Of a DNA stretch of 64,000 bases, positions 1-11,090 are shown piece after piece. The stretch is from Paralithodes platypus (lineage: Eukaryota; Arthropoda; Malacostraca; Decapoda; Lithodidae): positions 11,375,083-11,439,082 of the forward strand of contig CM064560.1 of NCBI GenBank assembly GCA_032716605.1, in the 5' to 3' direction. The notes under the pieces are model-generated. The model ran no database searches. It worked only from the letters and a program-made list of their open reading frames with translations, and was not told the DNA's origin. The translations under genes were made by a program, and so were the position numbers. Within the stretch, counting starts at the first letter, position 1, and each line of letters begins with the position of its first letter.

Positions 1-1798
1 AATGTGTCAATTAAGAGACAACAAAAGGAGGATGTACATTATTGGGTTACAGATCAAATTGACTTAGTTGACCCTCAAAAATATATAAAGAAAAATGGTC
101 CAAATAGAAAACGGAGGGTTGGAGATAGATATAATTTACTTAGTTGACCCTCAAAAATAAAATGGTTTAAAATAGAAAACGGAGTGTATACACACACACA
201 CGACTCAGGAATGTGGGCTTACATTAAGTTACATACATGATATTGAACTCGACATACGGGATCTTATTGCTGTGAGAATACTACCCTAACATAATACAAT
301 TAACATTATCTTATACATAATTAATAAGGTTGGCAGGACAAATAATATGGAATTTGAAATCTAAATGATTAATTATCAGACGGAATGAATAATTTCACCT
401 TCGACCAAGACAAAGGATGTCGTATAATTTCGTAGTTACATATATAAGAAACTGGGCATAACAAATGGTCTCAAACTTTATCTTAAATACTTCACAATTC
501 ACTTCAACTCACCTTCAACTGAAGGTTTTATCTAAACACAACACAAAAGGGAAATTTATACTGAGTTAAGACAAATATTTCCCCTTAGTCCGCCCGAGGC
601 TGGCGACTGGGAGGGAATGACGCTGGCACTCTCGGCTCTAGGCTCTGTAGGACTCGGGTCAGCGTCCTTTGTCACAACAATAACCATACCTTGATTAAAT
701 GAGCTACTCAACTTACTTAGGAGTCTAATAAGACTTTCAAAGGATAATTGAATTACTTTTATGATGTAATGAATTTCAGGCACAAACATGTTAACTATTA
801 CTTACGATATCCTAGGTAAGACTATAGTTTTTAAGTTGGAGGTAGGACTCATAAATTTCCACCTGTCAAACCCCCTTGAGGTGGGCACTTGTCGCTGAGG
901 CCTCAGAATCAGGGTGTCACACTAGAAACCCGGTACAAGCAATTATTAGGCCAAATATCAGCATTATACCAGATTCACAAAGTTAAAGTTATGCTTTGCA
1001 ATTAACTTTATACACCTGGAAGTGATTAAATGGCCAAAACAAGTAAATTTCATTCTAACTCCAAAACAACATTGCTCCGATTGTGACACCCCTTTTCTAA
1101 ACTTAATATAACAATACCAAACAATTATATTTAATATGTAAAGTTAGAATAATGACCCTCATACCTATTAGACACCATTGGGCCTATTTAATTATTTCTT
1201 TCTAGTCATTACAATTTAATATATGTCAACTGATATCTTAATCAAGATAATAACATAATACCGAATATTTCACCTAATCTCAACACTGACTGGTTCATTA
1301 TTGGGCTTAAAGTGAGTGAACAGAAAAAGTCTTGGTGTAAATATTGCCAAAATCAAGCCTAGTCAATTTAGACCCCTTACAGGCAGTGCAAGACGGATGG
1401 ACAGTCTCCTTACTCCCGATGCCTCTGTTCATTTAATAGTAATTAAAAACCTGCAGTTAGTGGACATTTGTAATGTCCCATCCAAGGAGGTTGTTGTTGT
1501 TATTGTTGTTGTTGTTCCACAAATTTGATCAACACATTGCAGGAAACACAAAACTAGCACGGATAACTCACTTTTGGCAGTCATGAAATGCAAACAGAGA
1601 ATAATACAATTAAGAATCTTAGTAGGAAACACAAAACTGACACGGATGATGTGATGGCCTAAAACACAACTCCTGGGGATCACGCCAATCAGCACGCCCA
1701 ACATACTAATCTAAACCTACTCTGGAACATCTCAGATTAGTACAAATGAGCAAAAGACTCACGATCCGGACGGAAGAGTGACGAATGACGAGAGGTCG
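1..1798. other. AT-rich stretch without a supported gene
   Basis: I see no recognisable coding region here. A minus-strand open stretch of 77 codons (556-789) and overlapping short frames near 1316-1704 have no motif I can name. A short CA run lies near 188-204 and a TTG-rich run near 1490-1515. The 10-mer TGTGACACCC, a common LTR start, occurs on the minus strand at 912-921 and on the plus strand at 1082-1091, but no second LTR copy was found. Confidence 0.5.
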
Positions 1799-1802
1799 GG
1801 AA

Positions 1803-2248
1803 CTATGGCAGTATATTGGGGTCACCTGCTCCACGGAGCCTAGCTACCTCCGCGGAGGGTCCGAGGTCCACATAATTTTAGAGATGGAGTATGAAATTTG
1901 AATATTTAAGTTAATTACTCGGTTTTAATACATAAACAAGTGTATAAAATTACAAATTATTTTATTTTCATGCATTAAAGTAGAAAAGATTACTAATAAA
2001 TAATATATATATAATGGTGAAAATAGCGTTTAGCGTACATCGTCTGCCGAGTCTTCGCCATTTAAACAAAAGATTTGGTCAATGACTTATTGAATTTATT
2101 ATGATCTAAAACACATACTCCTCCCATATTAGTGCAAAGGAACTTTGGTCAATATTTACGAGCCGCACCGCAGCTGGGATCTCATTTATAATGGTAGTTT
2201 TGGGTTCCTATCATTTTATGCTTCATTGCTATATAATTTTTATCCACC

Positions 2249-2286
<38 letters not shown>

Positions 2287-2620
2287 CATTAACCTAACCA
2301 AAAAACCTAACCTAACCTAACCAAAAAGCCTAACCTAACCTAACCTAATAGCCCCCAAATACATTTAGGTTAGGTTAGGTTAGGTTTTTTGGTTAGGTTA
2401 ATGCAAACAAATAAAAATAAATCTATAAAGCCAAGATTTTTTTTTGTATGCATGAAGATAAAATAATATGTAATTTTATACACTTGTTTATGTATTAAAA
2501 CCGAGTAATTAACTTAAATATTCAAATTTCATACTCAATCTCTAAGATTACGTGGACCTCGGACCCTCCGCGGAAGCAGGTAGGCTCCGTGGAGCAGGTG
2601 ACCCCAATATACTGCCATAG
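1803..2620. mobile_element. Fold-back / long-TIR DNA element (about 0.8 kb)
   Basis: The left arm (1803 to about 1975) is the reverse complement of the right arm (about 2449-2620), with a few mismatches and small indels. Outer termini are CTATGGCAGTATATTGGGG and its complement. A GGAA tetranucleotide flanks both ends (1799-1802 and 2621-2624) and may be the target duplication. There is no ORF, so the element is non-autonomous. The interior carries a poly(T) run (about 2251-2284) and a separate telomere-type palindrome. The superfamily cannot be assigned from the ends alone. Confidence 0.8.
2286..2404. repeat. Telomere-type (CCTAA)n/(TTAGG)n palindrome
   Basis: A 37-base arm at 2286-2322 made of CCTAACCTAACC units with one A6 interruption is the exact reverse complement of 2368-2404. 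The 45-base loop contains more CCTAA units. TTAGG is the usual arthropod telomere repeat. Here it is head-to-head in the centre of the fold-back element, so it forms a cruciform-prone hairpin and not a chromosome end. Confidence 0.9.
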
Positions 2621-2810
2621 GGAACCACACGTCCGCTCGGCGCAGACCCCCTGAGCGGAACGAGGATGACGCTCAGCGTCTCAATGCAAATCCATCTGCA
2701 CTACGGGAAGTGTAAAACAGATAGAAGTTCAAATCTGTTTCTTTTATTATTGTTTAATTAGTTTTTTCGTAGTGGCATCCGCATCATAAGGATAAGTCCG
2801 TAAGCGTATG

Positions 2811-2922
2811 TTTTTTTTTTTTTTTTTTTTTTCTATGTGATTGAGGGAGGCAAAAGGCATAACTGCCTATAGCGAGTGCCTCCCCCATAGTTGAAAGAGT
2901 GACAGGGCCAACATCAAGGGGC
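2811..2922 (-). mobile_element. LINE-A copy 1, 3' terminal part (minus strand)
   Basis: Read on the minus strand this is the 3' UTR and poly(A) tail (poly(T) at 2811-2832) of LINE-A. The same tail occurs at 8423-8506 (plus) and 38985-39060 (minus), sharing the block with GAGTGCCTCCCCCA and GAGTGACAGGGCCA. It stops at about 2922 inside a motif that resumes at about 5495, because LINE-B copy 1 is inserted there. Confidence 0.8.
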
Positions 2923-3439
2923 GATACTCTTACTTCACACTCCGGACATGACTTGTATACGAACTTGCAAGAGAGTTCGCTTTATCAATTTGTTCGAATG
3001 CCGACCCGTGGTAATAACGTTCTTGACATTGTACTTGCAACAAAAGAAGAATTGATAGAGAATTTGAATGTTGGTGATGAATTCAGTAACAGCGACCATC
3101 GTACGATAACTTTCACTTTAAAGTTTACTAGTAACGAACCAAATAGTAGCATCGAAAAAGTCCCTAATTTCAAGAAAGCAAACTTCCATAAACTTAGAGC
3201 TATGTTTAAAGAAACTGACTGGAGCTTTTTAATTAACAATAACGACATAAATACATCTTGGAAGTTATTCGAAACCACTTACCTAAAAGCAGTGCAAGAC
3301 TGCATACCATCGAAAATACGGCGTCCAGGCCATAATAATAAGCCCAAATGGTGGAATAAAGATATTTCAAACTGCCTGCTTGCTAAAAAATTTGCTAATG
3401 ATAGATTAAAATCCTCACAAAATGACGAAGAACGGGTGT
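2923..3439 (+). pseudogene. LINE-B endonuclease C-terminus (frame-broken)
   Basis: Encodes the C-terminal half of an APE-type endonuclease of the CR1 kind. A 'PTRGNNVLDIVLATKEEL' block is followed by 'SNSDHRTITFTL', which contains the SDH motif of the EN active site. The linker to RT follows (WWNKDI...). Relative to the minus-strand copy at 28.2-28.7 kb, a GT dinucleotide is duplicated at about 3436-3439. This shifts the frame and ends the reading frame at once. The N-terminal EN catalytic residues are absent because of 5' truncation. Confidence 0.8.
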
Positions 3440-5279
3440 GAAATTTGTAGAGCTACGACGCAAAGCCAAAAAGTTAATTAAGCAAAGTAAAAAGACCTTA
3501 GAGTTACATATTGCGAATCAAAGTAAAACAAACCCGAAAGAATTCTATAGTTATATCAGAAAGAAAAAAGTAGTTACTTCAACTGTTGGACCGTTAGTCG
3601 ATGAAAAAGGAGAATACACCAAAGACGAAGTACAAATGAGTAATGCCCTCAATACCTTCTTTGCATCAGTTTTTACAACAGAAGACCTCAGTGATATCCC
3701 TACACCATCGCCGATTCAGATTGATAATTCAGATGTTCTAAGCAATATCACCGTTACAGAGAGAGAAGTATTGAATTGTTTAGATAAACTCAAGGTAAAT
3801 AAAACGCCAGGACCTGATACAATCTCGCCTAGAGTTCTAAAGGAAGCTAAGAATGAGCTCTCCAAACCACTGACATTACTATTCAATAAATCCTTGCAGT
3901 CTGGAACTATGCCTGATCAGTGGAAGCTAGCCAACGTAACACCGATATTCAAAAAAGGCAGCAAATCCCTACCCAGTAACTATCGTCCAATTAGCTTAAC
4001 CTCAGTTGTATGTAAAATGCTAGAAACGGTCATACGAGACAGACTCGTAAATCACTTAGAGGAAAATAACATACTTAAAGATACCCAACACGGCTTTCGT
4101 AAAAAACGTTCCTGTTTAACAAACCTCTTAGACTTCTTCCACGATATCCTCAACCTCTACGATGAGAGTAAAGCTGTAGATATTATATACCTTGATTTTC
4201 AAAAGGCCTTTGACAAAGTTCCCCACAAACGTTTACTGCTAAAACTAAAAGCGCATGGAATACAAGACGGTGTGTTGAAATGGATAGAAAATTGGCTCAG
4301 CAACAGAAAGCAAAGGGTAGTCATAAACGGTAAGGCATCTAAATGGACCAATGTAAGTAGCGGGGTACCCCAGGGATCGGTACTAGGACCAATTCTCTTT
4401 CTAATTTACATCAACGACATAGATGAGGGTCTCACCTGCACAATCTCAAAATTTGCTGACGATACAAAAATTGCAAATAGCGTACTCTCAAAAGAACAAG
4501 TTGACGATATGCAACACAATCTAGATAAATTGTCATGTTGGGCCCAAATTTGGCAAATGAGTTTCAATGCGGATAAATGTAAAGTACTACATGTCGGATA
4601 CCTAAATGAGAAAGCAAACTATTCGATGAATGGCACTCAGCTTAAGAATGTAAACAGAGAAACTGATCTGGGAGTAACAATATCGAGTAACCTAAAACCG
4701 AGTCAACAATGTTCAGAAGTTGTTAAGAAGGCAAACAAAATAATTGGCTTTATAGGCAGGTCATTTGAGCATAAATCCAAAGAAGTTATCCTAACCCTTT
4801 ACAATTCCTTAGTCCGCCCTCTTCTGGAATACTGCGTTCAATCCTGGTGCCCTTATTAACAAAAAGATATAAACAAGCTAGAACGAGTTCAACGTAGAGT
4901 TACCAAAATGATACCTAGCCTAAAGAACAAACCATACGAAGAGCGTCTTAGAGAATTAAATCTATTTCCTTTAACCCAGCGCAGATTAAGAGGCGACTTA
5001 ATTCAAGTGTTCAAAATCATCAAAGGCATCGACAATATGAACTGTAGTAAGTACTTCACTATCGACCAATCTAATTACACGCGGGGAAACGGTTGCAAAA
5101 TTATTGGTAAATCTTTTAACTCGCACGAATCTAAGAATTTCTTCTTCAATCGAGTTGTCAACTTGTGGAATGGGCTTCCCCGAGACGTTATAGACTGCAG
5201 CACCGTTGATTCATTTAAATTCCGCCTAGACAAATATCTCGCATCAAACCCGCGACTGACTGCGTTTGTAAATGAATAA
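3438..5279 (+). pseudogene. LINE-B reverse transcriptase (one nonsense codon)
   Basis: Continues the LINE-B ORF in the shifted frame. RT landmarks in order: 'NKTPGPDTISPRVLKEA', 'SNYRPISLTSVVCKMLE', 'HGFRKKRSCLTNLLDFF', 'YLDFQKAFDKVPHKRLL' (first catalytic Asp), 'SGVPQGSVLGPILFLIYIND', 'FADDTKIANS' (the xADD catalytic pair). An in-frame TAA at 4857-4859 interrupts the thumb/C-terminal part; the copy at 25.8-28.9 kb has TAC at this position, so one substitution explains it. The frame stays open from there to 5279. RT would be inactive as read, but the copy is otherwise well preserved. Confidence 0.9.
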
Positions 5280-5494
5280 CTTTATCCTCCCCTCAGTTAC
5301 TAACCCATATGTCCCCTACTAACTTCCTAGTCCTGCCACGTTAGTGGCAGGGCAGTAGTTCCCTTTCCAATGTTCCCTTACCCACTCTAAACCACTGTTT
5401 GGACACTTGATCCTCAGTGTTTTGGAGGACAAGCAACCTAGAAGGGTCACTAGACCTGTTGTTGCTTGATTTCCTTTGTACTCCTTTGTACTTT
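5280..5494 (+). repeat. LINE-B 3' UTR and terminal tandem repeat
   Basis: This 3' UTR is shared almost base for base with 12756-12979 (plus) and 25793-26020 (minus). It ends in two to three CCTTTGTACT units with no poly(A). In CR1-like LINEs the conserved 3' end is what RT recognises, so its identity in three copies supports one family mobilised by the same machinery. Confidence 0.8.
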
Positions 5495-7793
5495 GACGTT
5501 CGAGCCAAAATGCCTGGACACACGGAGTTTGAAGCAATTTAAGTCATAAGAAGAGGGGACTGATTCTGGGAGAGTTCCAGAGCTCAGCTGTTGAGTAGAA
5601 GAAAGTTTGAGAGTAACGTTTCACTCTTGGGTTGGAAAGTTGCACAGAGTAGGGGTGGGATTGAGTTGCAAGACGGGTACCACGTGCCCTACGTAAAGGA
5701 CGTGGTATGCACTGGGATAGCTCTGAGGAACACTGATTATTATAGTAGCGATAGAATAGCGAGAGAGATGCAACATTGCGGCGGAGAGAGAGAGATTGCA
5801 GAGATGAGTGGACGGGAGTTAATGATACGAAAGGCCTTTCTTTCAACTTTGTCTAGGAGAGCGGTGTGAGAGGAACCTCCCCACACATGTGAACAATACT
5901 CAATACAAGGGCGCACTATGCCCCTGTACAGAGCAAGAAGCTGTGCAGGGGAAAAGAACCCCCTAAGGCGGTTGAGCACACCCAGCTTCTGGGAGGCTGC
6001 CTTAGCAAGACTGGTAATATGGTCCTTCCAAATGAGAGCAGAAGAAAAGGAGACACCAAGAATATTGAGAGAAGATGAAGGGTTGATTTTTGTATTGTTG
6101 AAGAATAAGGGATAGTCCGCTGGGAGATCCTGACGGGTAGATAGATGGAGAAATTGGGTTTTGGAAGCATTAAAGTTAACAAGGTTTTCTCTGCCCCAAT
6201 TGGAAATAGTATTTAGATCAGAATTTAAGAGTTCTATGGCTTCATTACGTTTGTCCTTGAGGGATTGCTGGCTGGGGCGTTCTGAAAAACTAACGGAGTA
6301 GTGTAAGGTTGAGTCGTCTGCGTATGAATGGATGGGAATTAAGGTACAGTTAAGGAGATCATTTATAAAAATTAGAAAGAGAATAGGAGATAGGACAGAG
6401 CCCTGAGGAACACCAGAGTTTATAGGGTGAGGAAGTGAACAATGGCCGTCCACAACCGTGGCTATGGAGCGGCCGGAAAGGAAATTAGAGACAAAGGCAC
6501 AGATGGAGGGATAGAAACCGAAGGAGGGTAGTTTAGAAATTAAAGATTTATGCCAGACTCTATCGAAGGCTTTCGATATGTCTAGTGCAATAGAAAAAGT
6601 CTCACCGAAGTCCCGAAAGGAGGATGACCAAGAGTTAGTAAGATATGAAAGAAAATCACCAGTAGAGCGACCCTTAAGGAAGCCATACTGGCGATCTGAG
6701 AGCAGATTATTAGAAGAGAAATGCTTAAGAAATTTGGAAGCAAGAATAGTTTCAAAAACTTTAGAAAGACAAGAGATAAGAGCAATTGGACGATAGTTGG
6801 AGGGTTGAGAGCGGTCACCCTTCTTTGGGACAGGTTGAATGTGAGCAAACTTCCAGCATGAAGGGAAGACGTTAGAGGATAGACAGAGACGAAAGAGTTT
6901 GCCTAGGCAGGGAGTCAGCACGGAAGCACAGTTTTTGAGAACAACAGGAGGAACACCGTCCGGACCGTACGCCTTATTAGTGTTAAGCCCAGAGAGGGTA
7001 GAAAGTACATCTTTAGAAGAGATTAGGATATTAGGCATAAGTAAGAGAGAGGAGGGCGGAGAGGGAGGAATAGCACCGGAATCATCCAAGGTGGAGTTTC
7101 TAGCAAAAGTTTGAGCGAAGAGTTTAGCTTTGTCAGAGGAAGAAGTGATGGTTGTGCCATCAGAGTGGGAAAGGGGAGGGAAAGACGAGGAAGAGAAATT
7201 GTTGGAGAGGTTTTTGGCTAGATGCCAGAAAGCTTGGGAAGAGCTAGAGTTGGATAGTTCAGTGCATTTATTATTGATGAAAGAGTGTTTGGCAAGTCGA
7301 AGAACAGATTTGGCTTGATTCCGGGCAGAAACATATGAAGAATGAGAGTCTTGAGTTTTAAGGCGTCGGTACCGTTTGAATGCTTCCTCCTAATTGCGGA
7401 CAGCAGTAGAACAGGCATGAGTAAACCAAGATTTTTTAGCATTAGTCTGAGAGAAAGAGAATGGAATGTATGCTTCCATGCCCGATAGGATTACCTCGGT
7501 TATGCGTTCAGCACTCCCCGAGGGTCCTCGGCCATGGAAGCAGAAATCATTCCATGGGAAATCATAGAAGTACTGCCGAAGAGCCTCCCAGTCAGCAGCG
7601 TCAAAGTGCCACAAGCGCCGCCGGCTAGGAGGATCGGGTGGCCGTACTGGAGAGATAGGACAGGTGATAATTAATTGGTCTTTATGCTCCGGGGCGGGTG
7701 ATTTGAACAGCTGACTCTGGAGTTCAAGGAGAGCCATTACTGTATAAGGCATATCGTCAATGATGGAGGGGCCACTAATAAAATTGTAGGAAG
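5495..7793 (-). mobile_element. LINE-A copy 1, main body (Jockey-type LINE, minus)
   Basis: Resumes LINE-A after the LINE-B insertion: 3' UTR (5495-5545), RT C-terminus, RT core, linker and part of the endonuclease. The family is also found at 8025-8515, 33.9-37.7 kb, 39.0-41.9 kb and 42.0-43.1 kb. Its motifs are those of Jockey/I-group LINEs, different from the CR1-type LINE-B. Positions about 7683-7793 do not match other LINE-A copies and look like filler at an internal deletion of EN. Confidence 0.85.
5546..7752 (-). pseudogene. LINE-A reverse transcriptase polyprotein fragment
   Basis: Minus-strand frame with the linker '[15 protein letters not shown]', then RT: 'NKAYGPDGVPPVVLKNC', 'SNYRPIALISCLSKVFE', 'DRQYGFLKGRSTGDFLSYL', 'ALDISKAFDRVWHKSLISKL', 'NSGVPQGSVLSPILFLIF', 'HSYADDSTLHYS' (catalytic ADD), then 'CSHVWGGSSHTALLDKVERK'. 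A TAG at 7390-7392 interrupts the linker (other copies have AAG). Near 5805 a 5-base loss relative to the 37.4 kb copy shifts the frame, and the C-terminus ('YYNNQCSSEL', 'STAELWNS') continues in another frame to about 5546. RT core is open across about 450 codons but the polyprotein is broken. Confidence 0.85.
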
Positions 7794-8000
7794 CTACAGA
7801 AAATAGAGTTTGCTGTCAGTAGTCCCAGACAACTGGGTTTTGGTGAGAAAGAGAAGATCAGGGTTGGCAGAGGAGATGTGGTGTTCCACACAGTGAAAGT
7901 TAGAGGATAGGCCACGAATGTTGGCAACATTAATAGTGAGAGTAGAAAGTGGTGGTCCAGAGCATTTTAGCGAGTCGAGTCGCTGCCAGGGGTCAGACCA
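7794..8000 (-). pseudogene. LINE-A endonuclease N-terminal fragment
   Basis: Minus-strand frame with 'NVANIRGLSSNFHCVEHHIS' then 'ANPDLLFLTKTQLS'. This is the start of the APE-type EN, with the N-x-R-G-L motif and the (T)ET position changed to 'TKT', which replaces the catalytic Glu with Lys. It aligns with the plus-strand LINE-A copy near 33.98-34.12 kb. The middle of EN is missing between this fragment and 7752. Confidence 0.7.
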
Positions 8001-8024
8001 ATGGAGGTATTTCTGCCCCCCCCC

Positions 8025-8515
8025 TCCTCCCATGTGTGGGGAGGATCCTCTCACACCAAAGAGAAAGGAAAACCTTTCGTATCATTAACTCCCGTCCACT
8101 CACCAACTCTCTGTAATCTCTCTCTCTTCGCCGCAATGTTGTATCTCTCTCACTATTCTATCGCTACTACAATAATCAGTGTTCCTCGGAGCTTTCCCAG
8201 TGTATTTCACCTAGTAGTACCTGTCTTGCAACACAATCCCACCCCTATTCTGTGTAACTCTCCAACCCAAGAGTGGAACGCTATTCTCAGACTTTCTTCT
8301 ATTCAACTGCTGAGCTCTGGAACTCTCTCTCAGAATAATTCTTTCCCTCTTCCTATGACTTAAATTGCTTCAAACTCTGTGTGTCCAGGCATTTTAGCTC
8401 GAACGTCCCTTGATTTTGGCTCTGTCACTCTTTCAACTCTGGGGGAGGCACTCGCTGCAGGCAGTTATGCCTTTTGTCTCCCTCATTCACATAGAAAAAA
8501 CAAATAATAATAATG
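8025..8515 (+). mobile_element. LINE-A 3' fragment (plus), head-to-head with copy 1
   Basis: Plus-strand LINE-A from 'HVWGGSSHT' in the RT C-terminus, through 'LFAAMLYLSHYS', to the 3' UTR and a short A-rich tail with AAT repeats (about 8496-8520). The 5' truncated end abuts the 5' end of the minus-strand copy at about 8000-8025. Frameshifts disrupt the coding part. It could be an independent insertion or a rearrangement product of the neighbouring copy. Confidence 0.8.
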
Positions 8516-8520
8516 TAATG

Positions 8521-8803
8521 ATAGGAGAAGGTGGTGTGTTGGAGGGCAGGCTGAGGTTGCCCACAATATTGATGAGGCACAGAAAGGATCAGCTAGGGAG
8601 GTCAGGTGGTGAAACAGGAGTTCCAGCTGTCCTTATGAACCACATAGCACTCCCTTGGAGTACCGGCCCCTGTTCGGCTGGTGCCTACAGCCTCCTCCTA
8701 GCAATTCTGGAGTTGGGATTCCCAGTCCCTACTAGTCCCGTCACAAAGTGACGGGCGGTGGGGTCGCCACATCCCTACGCCTACTTGGCCGAACCATAGA
8801 TAT
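8521..8803. other. No supported feature
   Basis: This stretch lies between the LINE-A tail and MITE-A copy 1. A plus-strand open frame crosses it, but it starts inside the LINE tail and shows no recognisable motif. CCCGTCACAAAGTGACGGG at about 8733-8751 is a perfect short inverted repeat of unknown meaning. Confidence 0.4.
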
Positions 8804-9291
8804 TTAACACCTTACGAGCGGCTTATGCGGTTTATTTATGTGTACCGCCCAGCGGGGTGTTTTTAGCCAAAATAGGGCTGTTTACGTGATAATTTTCATG
8901 CCTAAATAAGACCCAGAACGTAAAACAAGTACCTATCCCTGAAAGGGCATAAACAGAGCTTTCGAATGACACCATAACGATCCTTGTATGATGGATAGTT
9001 TTCTTGCAATAACCGTGCAACGCGAGTGCAAAAAGCAGGTAATTCGGTACTTTCGGTACATAATTGAGTATGTAGCGAGTGAGAGAGGGAGGAGGGAGCT
9101 GAGATTTGTGTCAGTAGGTTCGCCGCGGTGGTCTGGAGCAGTCATACGCTCGCTAGTCTCCTGCCACCACTTGTCTCTCTCTCTCAGCCACATTACGTGC
9201 TGAAATTGCCACTCGAGTTATGTCGAGCGCCGCCACATAGTCCAGCTTTATTTAACTCGACTTATGTTGCGCGCCGCTAGTTATGGGTTAA
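8804..9291. mobile_element. MITE-A copy 1 (TTAA-flanked, piggyBac type)
   Basis: A 480-bp non-coding element (8808-9287) between TTAA duplications at 8804-8807 and 9288-9291. Ends are CACCTTACGAGCGGC and, on the other strand, CCCATAACTAGCGGC, an imperfect terminal inverted repeat. Near-identical copies are at 53842-54329 and, more diverged, 15517-15996. TTAA duplication with ends starting C/CC is diagnostic of piggyBac-superfamily insertion. Confidence 0.88.
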
Positions 9292-10100
9292 TACTCTCTG
9301 GATGAGCTAAACCCCCCCTCCCCCCAGATTCGTGCAGCTGTCGTCGTCTGCTAGACAGGCCCAAAATACATGGCCGCCAGCAAAACAAATGCACACGGTT
9401 CTCTACGAAGGGAGGCCATGTACGCCACCAGATGCATCACCATCTACGCATGCGGAAAATGTATGCCCTGCCCCTGAAAAACAGCTGATGTACACGTAAA
9501 CAAACAAAATTCAGTGACAAGGAAAGATGAGAATGAGGGACTTGAGTTCTCTCAACTTCTCGGATGAGGCTCCGGTCCTGAAGTAATAGGAGCCTTCAAT
9601 CTGTAGACAAGCTTGCCAGATGTCACCAGATTCGCCAAGTATCGTAATCTAATGTGAACAAGACGAAGAAGGGTGTCAGTTTTAAATTATTTGTCGATTT
9701 TTCTTGAAGTTAATAGTCATACGACAAGCGGTTTTAATCTTATATATATTCTTCATATGTATTATAATAATCTCATATATATTTGAGCTCACTACTCTAT
9801 TATATATTTAAAATAAGAGAGCAGGAAAAAAATACTAGTGTTGTGAAATAAATCCATTACGAAACGGTAAATACAGGTTGCAAAAAATGCATAGTATATA
9901 ATTTACCTTCTTTTGTATGTAAATTATTTATTAGTTAGTGGTATCTATATTAAACAACGCTTTTATGATTAAATTGGCATTTCATTCAGTGACATTCTCT
10001 TATCTTCCTCATCACTACTTTGGATCTCACTAAAATCCCCATCAGTAACTGAAACTCCCCTCTCCTGGTCTGTAGAGTTATTAAGGTTATATTACTCTCT
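9292..10100. other. AT-rich stretch, no supported gene
   Basis: No coding motif or repeat partner in this window. It may include the distal part or lost LTR of Gypsy-1, whose pol runs toward this side, but I could not find a second LTR-like copy to prove it. Confidence 0.4.
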
Positions 10101-10112
10101 GGTTTCTCTCTC

Positions 10113-11090
10113 TCAATCGGTCTCACTTTCCTCGGTTTCTCCCAATTCTCCCGATTCACTCAGTTCTGGTTCTGAGTTTAACTCGTCCTTCCTCCCTCTA
10201 AAGGACTGCCAGAACATGGAAGTCCCAGCATTAGTATTCCTTGGTAATGACCCTTCAATCCCAGGAGAAGCAAAATGCTCACATTTATCCGCTGCCCAGA
10301 ATGTTATGTCTCCCTCACTCTCTTCTTCACTACTCCAGTCACTCATATGAGTCATATCTGACGGTAGGATTCCCTTGTACCATTTAGTATGGCGGATAGG
10401 TGTGGCAGAAACTATATCCTCATCATGTAAATACCAGGCCTGGTATGGTCCGTTTATCTCAAAAACCCTAAAAGGACCTTCGTATTTCTTCTCTAATTTA
10501 CCTGCTCGAGTGGGGTCATGTCTCTTTACCAGAATATACTCCCCACGATAATATGAATTTGCCAGAGTAGGTTTCTGGGGTTGCCGTTGTGTTATCTTAG
10601 TGTAAACACGCTGGCGACTTTGCCCTCGATTTTTAAGGTATTGTTCTAATCGAGAATAAATAGTACGCTTGGTAGTGTAAGACAGGAGTAGTTCCTGGGG
10701 AAGGCTAGGTGTGTTACCGAATATTAGCTCATAAGAGGAATACCTGGTAGTCCTGCAGACTGTAGTATTGATTCCCCAAATTATTTCTGGTTATCTCTCC
10801 CGCTTGTGAACTCAGACAAGCCCTTACGCAATTCTCAAGTAGCCTATGATTTCTCTCGCAGACTGTGTTCCCTTGTGGCCTGTATGAGGAGGTATACCGA
10901 ATCTGTTATCCCCCAAATGTTGCCAAATTTTGTTATTGAATTCCCTACGCCTGTCACTCATAATGCACTCGAGGATGCCATACACAAACATTACTTTATC
11001 CAGTATACTTTTTGCCACAATTTCAGCGCTTTTATCCAGGATAGCACAAGCAACAGTATATATTGAGAAGACGTCAACACAGGTTAATAT
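10113..11090 (-). pseudogene. Gypsy-1 integrase core and C-terminus
   Basis: Minus-strand reading gives 'YILTCVDVFSIYTVACAI', 'ILDKSAEIVAKSILDKVMF', then 'GILECIMSDRRREFNNKIW' (SD motif with the second catalytic Asp, normally SDRGxEF). Next come a 'TVCERNHR'-like block, the C-terminal 'GEYILVKRHDPTRAGKLEKK' and 'YEGPFRVFEINGPYQAWYL'. The tail at 10113-10355 is rich in Ser and Glu (WSSEEESEGD...). Frames change at least twice between 10440 and 11020, so it is a pseudogene. Confidence 0.8.

Larger units (their letters stand above)
2923..5494 (+). mobile_element. LINE-B copy 1 (CR1/L2-type LINE, 5' truncated)
   Basis: A CR1-type non-LTR retrotransposon: C-terminal endonuclease, reverse transcriptase, and a 3' UTR ending in the short tandem CCTTTGTACT CCTTTGTACT, a typical CR1-like 3' terminus. 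It lacks ORF1 and the N-terminal endonuclease. It lies inside the 3' UTR of LINE-A copy 1: the host motif broken at 2922 continues at about 5495. The short host/insert overlap (GGCG / GACG) may be a target duplication. Other copies are at 12507-12979 (plus) and 25793-28910 (minus). Confidence 0.85.

Noticed and set aside
912..1091. LTR boundary suggested by inverted TGTGACACCC motifs
   Set aside because: The motifs are inverted with respect to each other and no second LTR copy or internal coding region supports an element.
2286..2404. True telomere or chromosome end
   Set aside because: The repeats are inverted, short and embedded in a transposon with unrelated sequence on both sides.
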